A stretch of DNA of 20,730 nucleotides from Saksenaea vasiformis B4078 (GCA_000697055.1 JNDT01001524.1:1-20730); one strand, 5' to 3'; positions 1 to 10,250 are shown, counted from the stretch's first letter. Notes: generated by a model not told the origin, from the sequence alone. Program-made: numbers and translations.

Positions 1-396
1 CTGGAGGATTTCTCTATCCCCTGGAGCGAAGTCCCTGTCCCTCGTCAACGGGACGCTGTGCTTGCTTTGGAACAACAAGCTGCCAGCGTGGGAATGCCAT
101 TGAATGAATGTAAAAGTTCATGGGCCGCCAAGTGGCTGCTGCAGTACAAGTGGGGGAATGCCCAACAATATCTCAAGCGACGCGAAAAGGTACAAAACGT
201 GGCATAGTTGTTGTGTACTAAGACGATGATATCAGGATACTGTTGATGAAGAGATTGCAAGGTATATAACTTTTTGATTACTGCAGCAGAATCTAAAAAT
301 GCACCTATCAGCTTTGACGACCTACCTAAAGATGTTACGGATACGATACCTGAAAGTAGCGACGTTGCAAGAAAGCGACATAGAAATCGCTTTTAA
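1..396 (+). CDS. 3' end of an unrecognised protein gene (5' end outside window)
   Basis: The first frame is open from base 1 to about 189 and reads like real protein: Trp- and Gln-rich, with PWSEVPVPRQRDAV near the start and KWLLQYKWGNAQQYLKRREK before a donor AAG|GTACAA at 190. The best joining I find is an intron 190-261 (ending TTGCAAG), which keeps the same frame and continues through SFDDLPKDVTDTIPE to a basic tail ending KRHRNRF and a stop at 394-396. An alternative acceptor at 286 or 289 gives a different frame ending at 413-415; I prefer the first because its acidic-then-basic tail looks like a normal C terminus. I do not recognise the family. The exon junction is an inference. Confidence 0.4.
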
Positions 397-596
397 CTGC
401 TCAAGTAAAGTATGACTCTGATAGCTGCACGCTTACACAATGCAATAAACTAGAAGACATTTTCAAGGCAAAATCGAGTAGAAGCAATATGGTATCTTGA
501 TTGTAGTTAGAGAGTATCTATTGTGATTTCAGTAAAAGTCATTACAAGAAATAAAAATCTGATTCTGTATTACACGTGAAATAGTCTTATCCTTGA

Positions 597-814
597 AATC
601 AACGGATCAATCCTTGAATAAAGCCTGTTTTTTATCCTGCGATTAAAGAATAATTACTGTTTTATTTTATTTTTTGTTAACCTTGAATTAAAGGATCGAT
701 CCTTGAATAAAGCTTTAAATTATCCTTGGATTAAAGAATCATCCTTGGATAAGGCTGAGAATCATTTAATTATTCTTTGATTCAAGGATTCTCAGCCTTA
801 TTTTTCCCGTAGTG
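597..814. repeat. AT-rich palindromic repeat block ending in a CACTA-type terminus
   Basis: The block is built from variants of ATCCTTGAAT and its complement. A 20-nt unit GATCRATCCTTGAATAAAGC occurs at 605-624 and 694-713 with one mismatch. A perfect 15-nt inverted repeat, ATAAGGCTGAGAATC at 749-763 and its complement at 787-801, encloses a 23-nt loop and could fold into a long hairpin. The block ends with ATTTTTCCCGTAGTG (800-814), the complement of CACTACGGGAAAAAT. This organisation resembles the subterminal repeats and end of a CACTA-type DNA transposon lying to the left. The opposite terminus is not visible, so the element is truncated or non-autonomous. Confidence 0.55.
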
Positions 815-923
815 AGCACCACTCATCTTTTACAATAGATCGCTGGACGTTGTATCGCTTCAAGTCCTCTGCAGTGCGTTACAATTGGTCACGCTTCATG
901 CCAATCTTCTCCTTCCCTCCACT

Positions 924-957
924 CCCACCCATCACGGTGGGGGGGGTTGCGGCCCCC
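924..957. other. GC-rich double hairpin in AT-rich DNA
   Basis: CCCACC (924-929) pairs with GGTGGG (936-941), and immediately beside it GGGGG (942-946) pairs with CCCCC (953-957) across a TTGCGG loop. The two stems share one eight-base G run, so they may compete or stack. The surrounding DNA is AT-rich, so the patch stands out. It could be part of a structured RNA or a transposon end; no known RNA family was recognised. Confidence 0.4.
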
Positions 958-1048
958 ATGGATTCGCAGGATTACCCTTCGGGGGTAAGTAAAATGACAT
1001 CCAAGTGTTATTCCATTTACTAACCATGAATAACTTTTATGCTGTCTG

Positions 1049-1189
1049 TATAAATTTTGCGTCCATCGAGGAGCCGCGTTGATGTAAGTAGTATATGAAT
1101 TTGTTGCCAACTTATGTATTAACGAATGCATATGATACTTGATTTGTTTTTTAGCGTAAAAGTGGCTACTCATGGACGCAAAATTTATA
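1049..1189. repeat. 18-nt perfect inverted repeat, arms 1049-1066 and 1172-1189
   Basis: TATAAATTTTGCGTCCAT at 1049-1066 is exactly complementary to ATGGACGCAAAATTTATA at 1172-1189. Similarity continues toward the centre with a one-base gap (GAGGAGCCGC against GAGTAGCCAC), giving arms of about 30 nt around a spacer of roughly 80 nt. This could be a small inverted-repeat element or the footprint of a rearrangement. The 94-codon minus-strand reading frame across it (889-1173) shows no protein resemblance. Confidence 0.55.
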
Positions 1190-2143
1190 TAGATTAGCGG
1201 AAAAACTTAGTCAATAAACGGTATGCCTTGGTATCAACATGCAATGATCTAACTGCATGTAAAAGTTATCTTTTTTCCAAGCTGATAAGGAATGCATTGG
1301 TTTTATATCCACGAAACCGTCATAGATCAATAGAAATACTTTTCAGCTTACGTGAAATGATCATAGTGAAGATTAAGAAAAAAAAAGCTCACACAATTTC
1401 ACCAGTCCAGAAGACGTTGTGGTCCGATGGAATGGATATCGACACCCGTGTCGCTGAAATCTTCATAAGCCATTGTTTTTTTGCGGCTAGAAGTCCCAAT
1501 GAGATGAAAACAGTGTTCCCTACGAATAGATTCAGGGCATCGACGTATGCTGACCTGTGCGAAACTGAACCCATGAAGCCAACAATGCAGAATATTTTGC
1601 GCGGGACAATTGGATCAGAAAAATAAGTAAAACTACTAAGAGTTAGGGTAAACATGGTTCTGTAGTTAGGCCATTATATGACCTCTAAACATCGTCACTT
1701 TCACGTACGAGTATCAGAGGAGAGGATATGACAGTCAACACTTATTGTTAGAACTAGTATACAGAATTGCCTTTCGTTGATGAGTTGGCGTAACGCAGAT
1801 ACTATCATCTCTAACTACATGGCACTTTATCGAGAACAGGAACCGATTATATTATAAAACTATATCTTTTTTTTTGGATGCGTGGTGCACCTGAGAGGCA
1901 GAGTGCCCAGAAAAAAAAGTGGTCGGGGTTTCTTTTACGTCACAGGCTCCTCATGATTGTGGAGGACGGTTTGCGTGGGTAACCTTTCTTTTTTCTCCAG
2001 TTATCTCTTGTCGAGCTGGCAAACAAATATAGATGCTTAAGGCGTGGATACAGCGACCGGAAACGAAGAAGTATGCGGCTGATGGTACAAAGCAAAACAA
2101 GTGAGATACGGGTTCTTGACCGTGAATTTGTTGATTAGTCGCT
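1190..2143. other. Region without a supported gene; upstream region of the Msp1 gene
   Basis: Opposed reading frames lie at 1228-1626 (+) and 1389-1655 (-). The first opens on TTG rather than ATG, and neither contains a recognisable motif, so neither is called. Short T and A runs at about 1866-1874 and 1911-1918, and pyrimidine stretches near 1985-2000, may belong to the Msp1 promoter or leader; no specific element can be assigned. Confidence 0.4.
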
Positions 2144-3423
2144 ATGATTGCTTTATCGCAGGTGGCGGTTTATTTTGCATTCAAATGGATCATCGGATCG
2201 CTTGATCCCAGCAGAGCTAAACGCCAGGAAGCAAAGAAAAAGAGCACGAAGATCCTTGGCAAGTTAGGCGTAAGTGCAGATCCCGTCGTCATGAAGAAAC
2301 TAAACGGGGTGTGTGCAGATCAAGGACTTGAAATTAACTGAGTACGAACAAATCATCGCGACAGAAGTTATCCATGCAGAAGAAATTCATGTCAATTTCA
2401 AACGTAATTATTCTACGGGCAAAGCATGAAAAAGGAACTGACGGTGAGCGGTTAGAAATTGGTGGATTGGATCCTATCATTGAGGATTTGCGTGAAAGTG
2501 TGATTTATCCTCTGTGCTATCCAGACCTCTTCACTTCGAGTTCAGGGTTACTAGGAGCACCAAGAGGTGTGCTGTTGTATGGTCCCCCTGGTTGCGGCAA
2601 GACGATGCTTGCCAAGGCGCTAGCGAAGGAAAGCAATGCCACCTTTATTAATCTTCACGTGTCAACGTTGACTGATAAATATTATGGAGAATCCAACAAA
2701 CTCGTTGCGGCAGTGTTCTCGCTGGCTCGGAAGTTACAGCCTTCGATCGTGTTTGTGGACGAAATTGACTCCTTTTTGCGCGAACGACGAAGCACAGATC
2801 ATGAAACTACCGGCATGATGAAGGCGGAGTTTATGAGTCTGTGGGACGGCCTGACAACGGGAGAAGACAGTCGGATCGTCATTCTGGGCGCGACCAATCG
2901 TCCAAACGACATTGACTCAGCCATTCTTCGTCGTATGCCAAAACGTTTCGCTGTTAGATTACCAACGGAGGCACAACGAAAAAGTATTTTGGAACTGGTA
3001 AATGAGGATGTTATGCGATAGTGTCGGGGATTTACAATTCTTCCTTTTTGATAGCTTTTAAAAGATATCAAACTAGCAAGCGATTTTAATATGGCAGAAT
3101 TGGTTCAACGGACAGCAGGGTGTTCAGGATCCGATTTGAAGGAACTTTGTCGCCATGCTGCTATGATACCCATTCGTGAATTTGTTCGATCGGTTCGACC
3201 TGCAACCTTAAGCGAAGATGCAAGCAAAGATCTGGAAAATATTGACACAAAGGTGAGAGAGTGTAACAAATGAAATGGAACTAGAAAATGAATACTAAAC
3301 TTGAACTATTAGAATATCAACACGCGACCATTGACAGTTGCGGATTTCTATGCATTTGATGATGCCAACGCCAAGGCTTATACAGTAGATGCAGCCGGTC
3401 TTGCCCAAGAAAATTTGGATTAG
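2144..3423 (+). CDS. MSP1: Msp1/ATAD1-type outer-membrane AAA-ATPase, complete, five exons
   Basis: Exons 2144-2269, 2319-2403, 2456-2997, 3055-3252 and 3313-3423 join to 354 codons (353 aa) without a break. All four introns are GT-AG, 49-60 nt long; two show branch-like sequences (ACTAAAC, TACTAAAC). Domains in order: an N-terminal membrane anchor (about residues 4-20, [12 protein letters not shown]) followed by SLDPSR, the linker [10 protein letters not shown], the IGGLD start of the AAA core, pore-loop region [12 protein letters not shown], Walker A GPPGCGKT (113-120), Walker B VFVDE (D172, E173) with [34 protein letters not shown] with arginine fingers, and [10 protein letters not shown] in the C-terminal lid. 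Known family role: extraction of mislocalised tail-anchored proteins from the mitochondrial outer membrane and peroxisomes. ATG 2144 is chosen because TGA lies 9 nt upstream in frame; its length is close to the family norm. It is convergent with the homeodomain gene. Confidence 0.95.
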
Positions 3424-3638
3424 TTTGATAGATTAAATACTACTGCCATTTTATTCGCCACCCCGATCTTTGTTCTTAGTTCGTTTTTTTTTTAAAAAAA
3501 AGGAAAAAATGAAAATGGTGAACACAGCACCATTCTCAAGTTTAGATTGTGCTAAAATAATGATAAATCTCTCCTCTGTAATACAATGCAAAGGGAAAAA
3601 AGCGATGGTGGGAAGTTTGTAACGCAAAAAAGGAGCTT
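3424..3638. terminator. Shared 3' region of convergent Msp1 and homeodomain genes
   Basis: The 215 bases between two converging stop codons contain T10 (3484-3493) followed directly by A8 (3494-3501), a self-complementary tract T-rich on either strand, plus AAAATAATGATAAA at 3553-3566. This suits bidirectional 3' end formation, but no canonical AATAAA signal was identified with certainty. Confidence 0.35.
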
Positions 3639-4421
3639 TCATAGAATGATTTCATTTTCTTTGATATCTTCGGGTAAACCCTGCATACGTCGCCAATGCA
3701 AAAAATCGTCATAAGTGTCAACCCAACTAACTTTGCGACGAAGTTGTTTGAACAACTGCAAGGACCGTCGATAGCGTCGTTTGTGATTGGAGAACCAATA
3801 GGTGATCTTGCGCGGATGCATCCCTGTGCGTTCCTGAACTTGGCGACGTTCTTCTTTGGTCAGCTTATCGTGTTGACTGAGCACGTTGTAGAACGTGGCT
3901 CGAAGGTAGTGCACCGTGTGCTTATCATACCAATTTGTTGTTCGTAGGTTCGATCTTTTCTTCGTCTTCTTTTTCTTGGTCTTGCATCTCTTCAGTGCTT
4001 TCTTGACTGGCGTGGGACAATTGGATTCCTTCTGTTTCTCTTCTTCCACTGATGCAAGGCACGACGTATGGTCTGGATTGGTTTTTGAAGTGAAAACACA
4101 GGAAGGTTGTTCCTCCTTCGGTGGTTTAATCAAGTCTTCAGGCTCAACGCATAGCGTTTGGCAGTCAAGTAGATCAGGCCTATCTTGGCGAAGGAAACAG
4201 CATTGATCGCAGGAGCAACTGGACGGAAATAGTTCAGACTCTTGTATCCATGTGTTGCTTGGTGTCAGTGGATAACTATCTACTGTGCAGGGGCCTTCGG
4301 ATGGCCACGCCAAGTATGCATCACCGGATATTAGCACAGTGTCTTGTACCCAAAACGGATCGAGCGACAGGTACACCGTCTGACTCAGTCTCTTAGCTAA
4401 ATCATCAAAAAGGGTGTCCAT
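3639..4421 (-). CDS. Homeodomain transcription factor
   Basis: An uninterrupted frame encodes 260 aa from ATG 4421; upstream in-frame codons to an ATG at 4499 are pyrimidine-rich on the coding strand and look like leader, so the internal start MDTLFDDLAKRL is preferred. A lysine-rich patch KKKKTKKR (about residues 149-156), a probable nuclear signal, precedes a homeodomain of about 60 residues (162-221). Its recognition helix ITYWFSNHKRRYRR carries the hallmark W48-F49 and invariant N51, with K at position 53 instead of the usual R. The N-terminal half is acidic and Cys/Ser-rich, with no other recognised domain. Expected role: sequence-specific DNA binding in the nucleus. No intron is seen. 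It is not an HMG-type mating gene. The target and pathway cannot be told from sequence. Confidence 0.85.
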   Translation of the reverse strand: MDTLFDDLAKRLSQTVYLSLDPFWVQDTVLISGDAYLAWPSEGPCTVDSYPLTPSNTWIQESELFPSSCSCDQCCFLRQDRPDLLDCQTLCVEPEDLIKPPKEEQPSCVFTSKTNPDHTSCLASVEEEKQKESNCPTPVKKALKRCKTKKKKTKKRSNLRTTNWYDKHTVHYLRATFYNVLSQHDKLTKEERRQVQERTGMHPRKITYWFSNHKRRYRRSLQLFKQLRRKVSWVDTYDDFLHWRRMQGLPEDIKENEIIL

Positions 4422-5572
4422 ACGTCGCTTGAAAAAAGAGAAAGCAGAGGAAAGAGAGATGAAAAACAAAGGAGGAGGAACAGAAATGATACAGCACAAA
4501 AAATGGACAATGGGGATCGTTCAAGAGACATCCTGCATCAGAGAAACGGACTCAGGCTGGAACCTTGCACCTTGACTCTTATTTTCTTTTCTTTTCTTTT
4601 CTCTTACTTCTTACGCCATACCTACGATACCATGTATGCGATATCAGCATAACGTAATATACGTATATAGATTTTGTTCTCTATGATGAAAGGATGAATA
4701 CTTGTTTATCACTATTATCTTCGTGTTTGTGTAACCTACGTTGTTTCGACTCACGTTGATGAGAAACACTGATCTCAACAGAGACAATGAAAATTTGCCG
4801 TTCACACATTACAATAACTTTTAGTTGTATCGCACGTCTTAGCTGACCCTTCCAAAGAGCGGTTACTGCTTACGTGCATAGAAAGCCTCACAGGGTACGA
4901 TGATAGTGCAATCTCGTTAACACTCCAACTGAAAGAATTTCTTAACTGGCAGAAATCATGGGACTCCTCAAGAGATCCCGGTGTGATATCGAACCTCTAT
5001 GCGATGAGTGATAAGAGACAAATATGATCCAACCTTGCCAACAAGGTTGAAGTCACCTCCTGATAAGAATTTGCAGCCTGAAATTGTTTACCGACGAAAC
5101 GATAAAGATGTTCGAGACGCATTTCGGCCCAAAACTTACTGATGCGGAGGATTACAGAAGATTTACCGTGCTTCCGATATACATTTTTCAGATATACCAT
5201 ATTTCAATCGATAATCAGGCACTTGATACTCTTCAGCTCAGAAGTAGGCTTTGGCAATAATTGGACGCTCACGTCACAAGTGTAGTTACGTTGCGAGACA
5301 TGAAGTATGGAGAATGCAAGAGAACGTCCTGATCCAACGACCAAAGGCTAAGGTACATGCTGTTCTGCCTTGCGCAAACAAGCCTTTCCCGGCACACTAT
5401 CTGAACCGAAAACATGCTTTTTCATAGCACTGGAAACGATGGACGTTCTCTGATGTTTCGCCGCACAACGGCGCTGGATTACAATGTCCGGAAGTCCTTG
5501 TTATCCCATCACAAGGGTGTTTTATTTGTATAGCTACATGCTAAGCATTCTTTTTACGCATTTACAAAAAGT
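4422..5572. other. Intergenic region between the homeodomain and GDSL genes
   Basis: Most likely promoter and leader of the homeodomain gene on the left and 3' flank of the GDSL gene on the right. It contains a (TTTTC)4 microsatellite at 4582-4601. A 67-codon minus-strand frame from an ATG at 5200 to 4997 (FWAEMRLEHLYRFVGKQFQ) and codons in a second frame just upstream (EYQVPDYRLKYG) look faintly protein-like and may be a relic, but no family is recognised. Confidence 0.4.
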
Positions 5573-6952
5573 TTATGATTGAGTTTCTACATTGCGCAGT
5601 GGGACAAATGCACCACGGCTAGGTCTACCTTTGAACAGACCAGATAACGCGCCCAAACCACCTGTTCTGTGAGTCTTGGCGAAAACGATAAAGCCGATAC
5701 AGGCCATGGCAGCGATAACAAGTACAACGAAAAAACGAGCAGAATAACCGTCATTATCCACTTCAATAACGCTTTCCTCATGCTCTGGTCTCTCATCCTC
5801 TGTGTCTTCCGATGTTTCCTTTTTCTGCGCATCGATCTTTGCAATCACCTTGTCAATAAGACCCGTGTTGGCAGCTGGTTTGTAGACGGGAGAGCGATAG
5901 GGCGAAGACGTGTCAGAAATCAATGATTTCACATCCACGGAATCTTGCAATGATGTTTTAGGTTCCAGTGATCCAGATAACAGAATACTATCTGCGATCA
6001 AACGATGGGCAGCTGTCGAACGTTCATCAGTCTAGGTCCTCATCACCTGGTATTTTTTTGTTTTACCTCCTGTCAAATGAATATTATCCCACCAAAGATA
6101 TGAATCAATATCAGCATCACATCGACCTTGACATGCATCCCAATAAGAACTTGTTGCATTTTTAAATTCGTATATCAACGGATCAGCAATGATAGCGCTT
6201 AATAATCCATGCACATCAACAAAATCCAGTTCTAATGTATTATAATGGTTCTTGTTTCGTCGATTGATCTCATCCGCTAGTAACCGATTAAACGTCTCTG
6301 ATGCTTTTTTGCGACTCTCTTCCAATTCGGTTCCGGCAAAATACGGCATGCGATCCATGGGTGGTACGCCCAGAATGAGGAATCGGTTGGTACCAAAAAC
6401 CTTACGAACATTTCGCTGTCGAAAACGCATATGAGAAAACAGTTGGAATATAGACGAGGAGTTATACCATGTGATGGGTAACGCATTCAACGACGTGGGT
6501 CAAGTCTGGGATATCTTTTGAATCTTTCTGTTCCTGAAATGATCTCTCAATATCATTGATTCCAATCCAAAAGGCGTAGACGGTTTCGTTTGGTTTCACT
6601 TTAATTCCCTGTTGATAGTACATCTCGATTTGATCTTTGATACTGGGAATTTTGTCTGTTGAACTATTGTAAAGCTCATGGTCGCATACTGCTCCATCAA
6701 ATGCAAAGCTATACAGCGAAGTATCCCAACCAACAGCAAGATTTTCGCTCCAAAAAGGTCCATTGGTCGATCGCCGGGTGTTGCCGACATCTAAAGCCAG
6801 CATCATGATGAGCTCACTAGACATCTTAAACTCCAAGACTTGCCAGAATAGGAATCGCCAAACACCACAAGGTTTTTGACACCCGACGCAACGCATGGTT
6901 GTAGGTACCCTAGAGTACCCAATACCATCAACCATGATAGCAATGATAACAT
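5573..6952 (-). CDS. Secreted GDSL-family hydrolase (CE16-like) with C-terminal membrane anchor, four exons
   Basis: Exons 6952-6844, 6790-6468, 6415-6067 and 6012-5573 join to 407 codons (406 aa). ATG 6952 is chosen because it gives a compact hydrophobic signal peptide (MLSLLSWLMVLGTLGYL); a second ATG at 7009 would only lengthen it. Block I is VVFGDSYSDVGNT with nucleophile S34. Other family landmarks are GINDI, the LILGVPPMDRMP block, and WWDNIHLTG with catalytic D254 and H257. This arrangement fits fungal SGNH/GDSL esterases such as carbohydrate esterase family 16. After the catalytic domain comes an acidic linker (EDTEDERPEHEE), a membrane segment (about 353-372, FFVVLVIAAMACIGFIVFA) and a short basic tail. 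The enzyme would therefore sit in the secretory pathway or cell surface with its active site outside the cytosol. Introns are 52-54 nt; the first is GC-AG. The substrate is not predictable. Confidence 0.92.
6791..6843 (-). other. GC-AG intron in the GDSL gene
   Basis: The first intron (53 nt) opens with GCAAGT and ends TTTAG. It splits the Asp codon of the active-site block FGDSYS|DVGNT. No GT donor nearby restores this frame, so a non-canonical GC donor is the only reading that preserves the motif. Confidence 0.85.
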
Positions 6953-8078
6953 GCTGGAGAAAAAAGAACACTGCACCGTTGAAATTAAAAAAAAATAGCG
7001 ACAAACCACAGCTTAAGTTTGGAAAACATTGGCCAATCATAATGGAGAGAAGAAACGGGATTGACAAGCCAATGTTCTACGTTATCCTCATTTGTCCACA
7101 GCACGAAAGCACACCTTCTCTCCTTTTTTGTCAGGACATCTTTGGGCACATCTAGATAATGCTAGGAGTTGAAGGAATATTTGCCACTAATGCCCTGGGA
7201 TCGAAGGAGTACATGGAAGAACGGATACACTTAACTGAAGGATTTGTAACAGGATACCGTTTTATCGATGTAGGCTTAAGTTTTTCTATACACAATATCA
7301 GCCTTCCACGTTAGCGTTATTTACGGATTTAACCGACATCTTCTCCCAATGTTGTTTTAAAGTCACTACCGTAGAGTTTATCCTTTATCATTGTCAACAA
7401 TGGATCCTTACACTGCTCTATTCCCGGGTTTCACTACAACAAAATGTTAAACCTTATTCACATGACGGTTGATAAACGTTGTACAAAAACTCTATGAGTG
7501 TATATGGGTAAGATACAGCACGTAGGCTGCTGCAAAAGGTCCGGTTCTTTTAGGAGTCAAACACCCTACAATATTTCATTGACTCTTCCACTTATTGTTG
7601 AAGCACGGAGTATTCATCATGCACACGTGAGAACTATCTTTCTTCTCCTGCATAGAGCTTAATGTTGGAACGAAAGATCAACAAGGTTGCATAAACGAGA
7701 GTGCACTGATAATATGGCAGATGAACAGGGGCAGCAATAAACGTGGCTTGCTAACCTACCATACACGGTCAGAAGACTAACCCTCCCTGGAGAGGTATGA
7801 CTTGGCAAAGATGTAAAATCGTACGCTATCTTTCAAGCATCGAGTTCGACGAAAAACGTGCATTTTATCATTGGGTTACGTAATGATAACGTCCGAGGAT
7901 GCGCTTAATGGCTCATGGGTACAATGAATAGATGTCTGTCTTATCATACACCATTCGCCACCGGTAAATAAATCGCAGAATGTATTTTATCGGCCGTAGA
8001 TTCCTGTTTCGCCAATTCATCTACGGACATCATCTGCAAGTCTTAGAAATTGATGAAGCAACATTGCACTGTGCATAA
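6953..8078. other. Intergenic region upstream of the GDSL gene
   Basis: The first part should hold the divergent promoter of the GDSL gene. A short plus-strand frame with an ATG at 7159 and stop at 7312-7314 (51 aa, containing RIHLTEGFVTGYRFIDVGLS) has plausible composition but no recognised family, and may be a gene fragment. No convincing feature was seen in the remaining 760 bases. Confidence 0.35.
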
Positions 8079-9256
8079 TTGGCAAGCGTAGCCTACTTTT
8101 CCTTGTTCAGTAAAATGTCACCGTCTTTGTACGTGGTCCAGCCCGTACAACATATGAGTCTGGATGCCATGTTCGGAGAGAATGAGGTTGATCACAGGTC
8201 ATTTGAGGTCCAATTCTCCGCTCCATTTTCCGCGGCCCGATCAGATGCGGTTATTACGTATGGAAGTTGCTATAAAACTTTTCCAAGGTCACACGATATA
8301 GCTGACATGATAAGGATTGCCCGATCCAAGGACCGAGTTTGGATGCCCTAAATGATCGACCTGATGCGAAGATGAGGTTTCTTGAACAATACAGGAGCGC
8401 AGAACGATTATCCACATCGGGAAAATGCTCATAGGCTAAATAGGCCAGTTTAATCCTATTTAGACCCTGGACGGCGAAATCGTAAACCCCCTTCCATTGA
8501 GAGGCAGTTATTGCTTACGTGCCTGTGAAGGATATTAGCCAAAAGTGACGAAGTCTGAAATATCAGCCGCAATTCCCCAAATGTTGTAAGCTTGGGTAAA
8601 GTTTCCAAATCTCGGAAAAGTATTTTTGTAGATTTGTCATCGTCTGTCAAATACGTGAAGGAGCTGAGATTGTTTTGCAGCCTTTTGCGACCAAAACGAT
8701 CATTTGGAGCCAATTAGTAGCTATCGCCAGATTCCTTGTTTATGTATAGCAAAGTACATCTTATTTGCATTGTCACTTTATATTATCTATACTATGTCTC
8801 CATAGATCATTTCGAGTGTCCATCCATCCTCATGATTGTCCGCTTGAATTACCCGATTTGTTGTCATTTCTTCAATTTCGCCCCATCTTACCTGCCGCCC
8901 GAGATCAGAATTTGGGTTCAACAGATCTAAATACAATCCCTTCCAAGAAGACGAGTTGCTGAATTGTGAACCATGTGCTTCTGCTGATGGTGACGGATGC
9001 TTCGTTATCTTTGCCAGGCTAAAATGTATCTAGAGGATCGTCACACTTTTTTCTGTAAATAAGATTCCGGACTACTTTCCATTACAGAAATGAGACAGAT
9101 CGCAGCTCTTGCTATTGTGTTGGGACGTGGACGCAAGCGCGGGGGTCCGCCGTTGTGATTCAGTTAAGGTAACTCGTAGACAGTCAGCGATACATATGCT
9201 ACAGAACATGCGGTCATCATCACGATAACCTTCCAAGCCGTACCTAATGATGAACA
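8079..9256. other. Region with only unrecognised, probably relic reading frames
   Basis: A 90-codon plus frame (8079-8351, opening on TTG) and an 85-codon minus frame (8456-8713, also opening on TTG) show no motifs. A purine/pyrimidine-biased stretch at 8741-8900 gives overlapping hydrophobic frames that look spurious. No RNA gene or repeat was recognised. Confidence 0.3.
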
Positions 9257-9427
9257 ATGTTATATGTTGATGGATTTAATGCCCGTGATTTCTACTTTAC
9301 CGACGACCTTCCAGTAAAAACTTATACATTTCCAGTTTTTCGTCAGCAGCAAAGTGATGTAAGGAAAACACATAAGAGTTTAACAATAGCCCAACAGCTT
9401 GCCGCAACGACGTTCTTTTTTCACTGA
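9257..9427 (+). pseudogene. Small unrecognised coding relic
   Basis: A 56-aa frame starts at an ATG (9257) and has protein-like composition (VDGFNARDFYFTDDLPVKTY, then KTHKSLTIAQQLAATTFFF). Beyond its stop, a shifted frame continues with TEYFKKLKLQAFNILRVQRHE (to about 9490), which reads as a frameshifted continuation of the same protein. I do not recognise the family. The local abundance of element relics suggests it belongs to a decayed mobile element, but that is inference. Confidence 0.3.
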
Positions 9428-9497
9428 ATACTTTAAGAAACTAAAATTGCAAGCATTTAATATTCTGAGAGTCCAACGACATGAGGTCATTGTGGTC

Positions 9498-9710
9498 CTA
9501 TACACAAACCTTATCGACAAGGCCACCGGGAACGACATACTGTTGCTCGTCGGTGATCTTTCTCAGTTCCTTCATAATCATGACTGTGGCATCTTGGGCT
9601 GTGGGGTAATCCGGAAAGGCGTTCACTAGGAACAGATATCTCGCAACGTGAAGTGTGAAAAGTTCCGTTTCCGAAGAATAATTAAAGAAATCGCATGTTA
9701 GGTGACACAA
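9498..9710 (-). pseudogene. Unrecognised minus-strand coding relic
   Basis: The 70-codon frame contains ARYLFLVNAFPDYPTAQDA followed by MKELRKITDEQQYVVPGG, a balanced soluble-protein composition. A further minus frame at 9737-9988 lies upstream in transcription order but shows no recognisable motif. The FPDYPT-type stretch faintly recalls element-associated domains of unknown function in fungi; this is too weak to name. It overlaps no confirmed gene. Confidence 0.25.
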
Positions 9711-10250
9711 ACAAACAACACGGCTCTACGAACGCTTCATTTGCGGTATAGACGCTGACGGTGTCCTTCGTACAATAATCGTTGGATGTCAGAGTCCGAT
9801 CCTCTTGACCACTGTAGACTCCAGATTAGCATACAAGCGTTTCGCACACTACATGTCAAGCAGCAGTAACTTTGCTGCAATTCCACGTATCTACTGGTAT
9901 TTGATACCTCCCTCAAAGGGTAGTCTCTTCGTAGGTCGCTATCTGCTTGTGCAATGCAAAAGTGAGAATGACTAAACATTGAAATCAAGTATAGCTACCG
10001 ATTCTTCGAATTTGGCTAACACCTGTGCAAGAATGACATTAAAATATATAGTACTGTAGTTATATCTAGGCAATAAACTTCACGATGAGAAGCGTCTTGG
10101 TTCAGGCTATTTTGCGGTCGTTTCTGCGGCTGTCGACCTTGGGACATGTTGAAAAGATACAGAAGTATCGCAGCAAGACGGACTGTCCAAATTTATATAA
10201 AATGACAGATGACGTGTTTGGAGATCCTAGCTTCACTGCTCTTTCTTCCA
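9711..10250. other. Flank of the Plavaka-like relic
   Basis: Contains the minus frame 9737-9988 and a plus frame 10085-10279, neither with motifs. Nothing else was identified in it. Confidence 0.3.

Noticed and set aside
889..1173. 94-codon minus-strand frame
   Set aside because: It runs through the inverted repeat and the GC hairpin patch, has no motif, and its composition follows the repeats.
1228..1655. Overlapping plus (132-codon) and minus (88-codon) frames
   Set aside because: The plus frame opens on TTG and neither has recognisable motifs or splice context.
3696..4206. Plus-strand frames antisense to the homeodomain gene
   Set aside because: These are shadows of the minus-strand coding sequence.
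4855..8525. Short match between 4861-4880 and 8503-8522 (TTRYTGCTTACGTGC-like)
   Set aside because: Similarity is limited to about 20 nt with mismatches and does not extend; probably chance.
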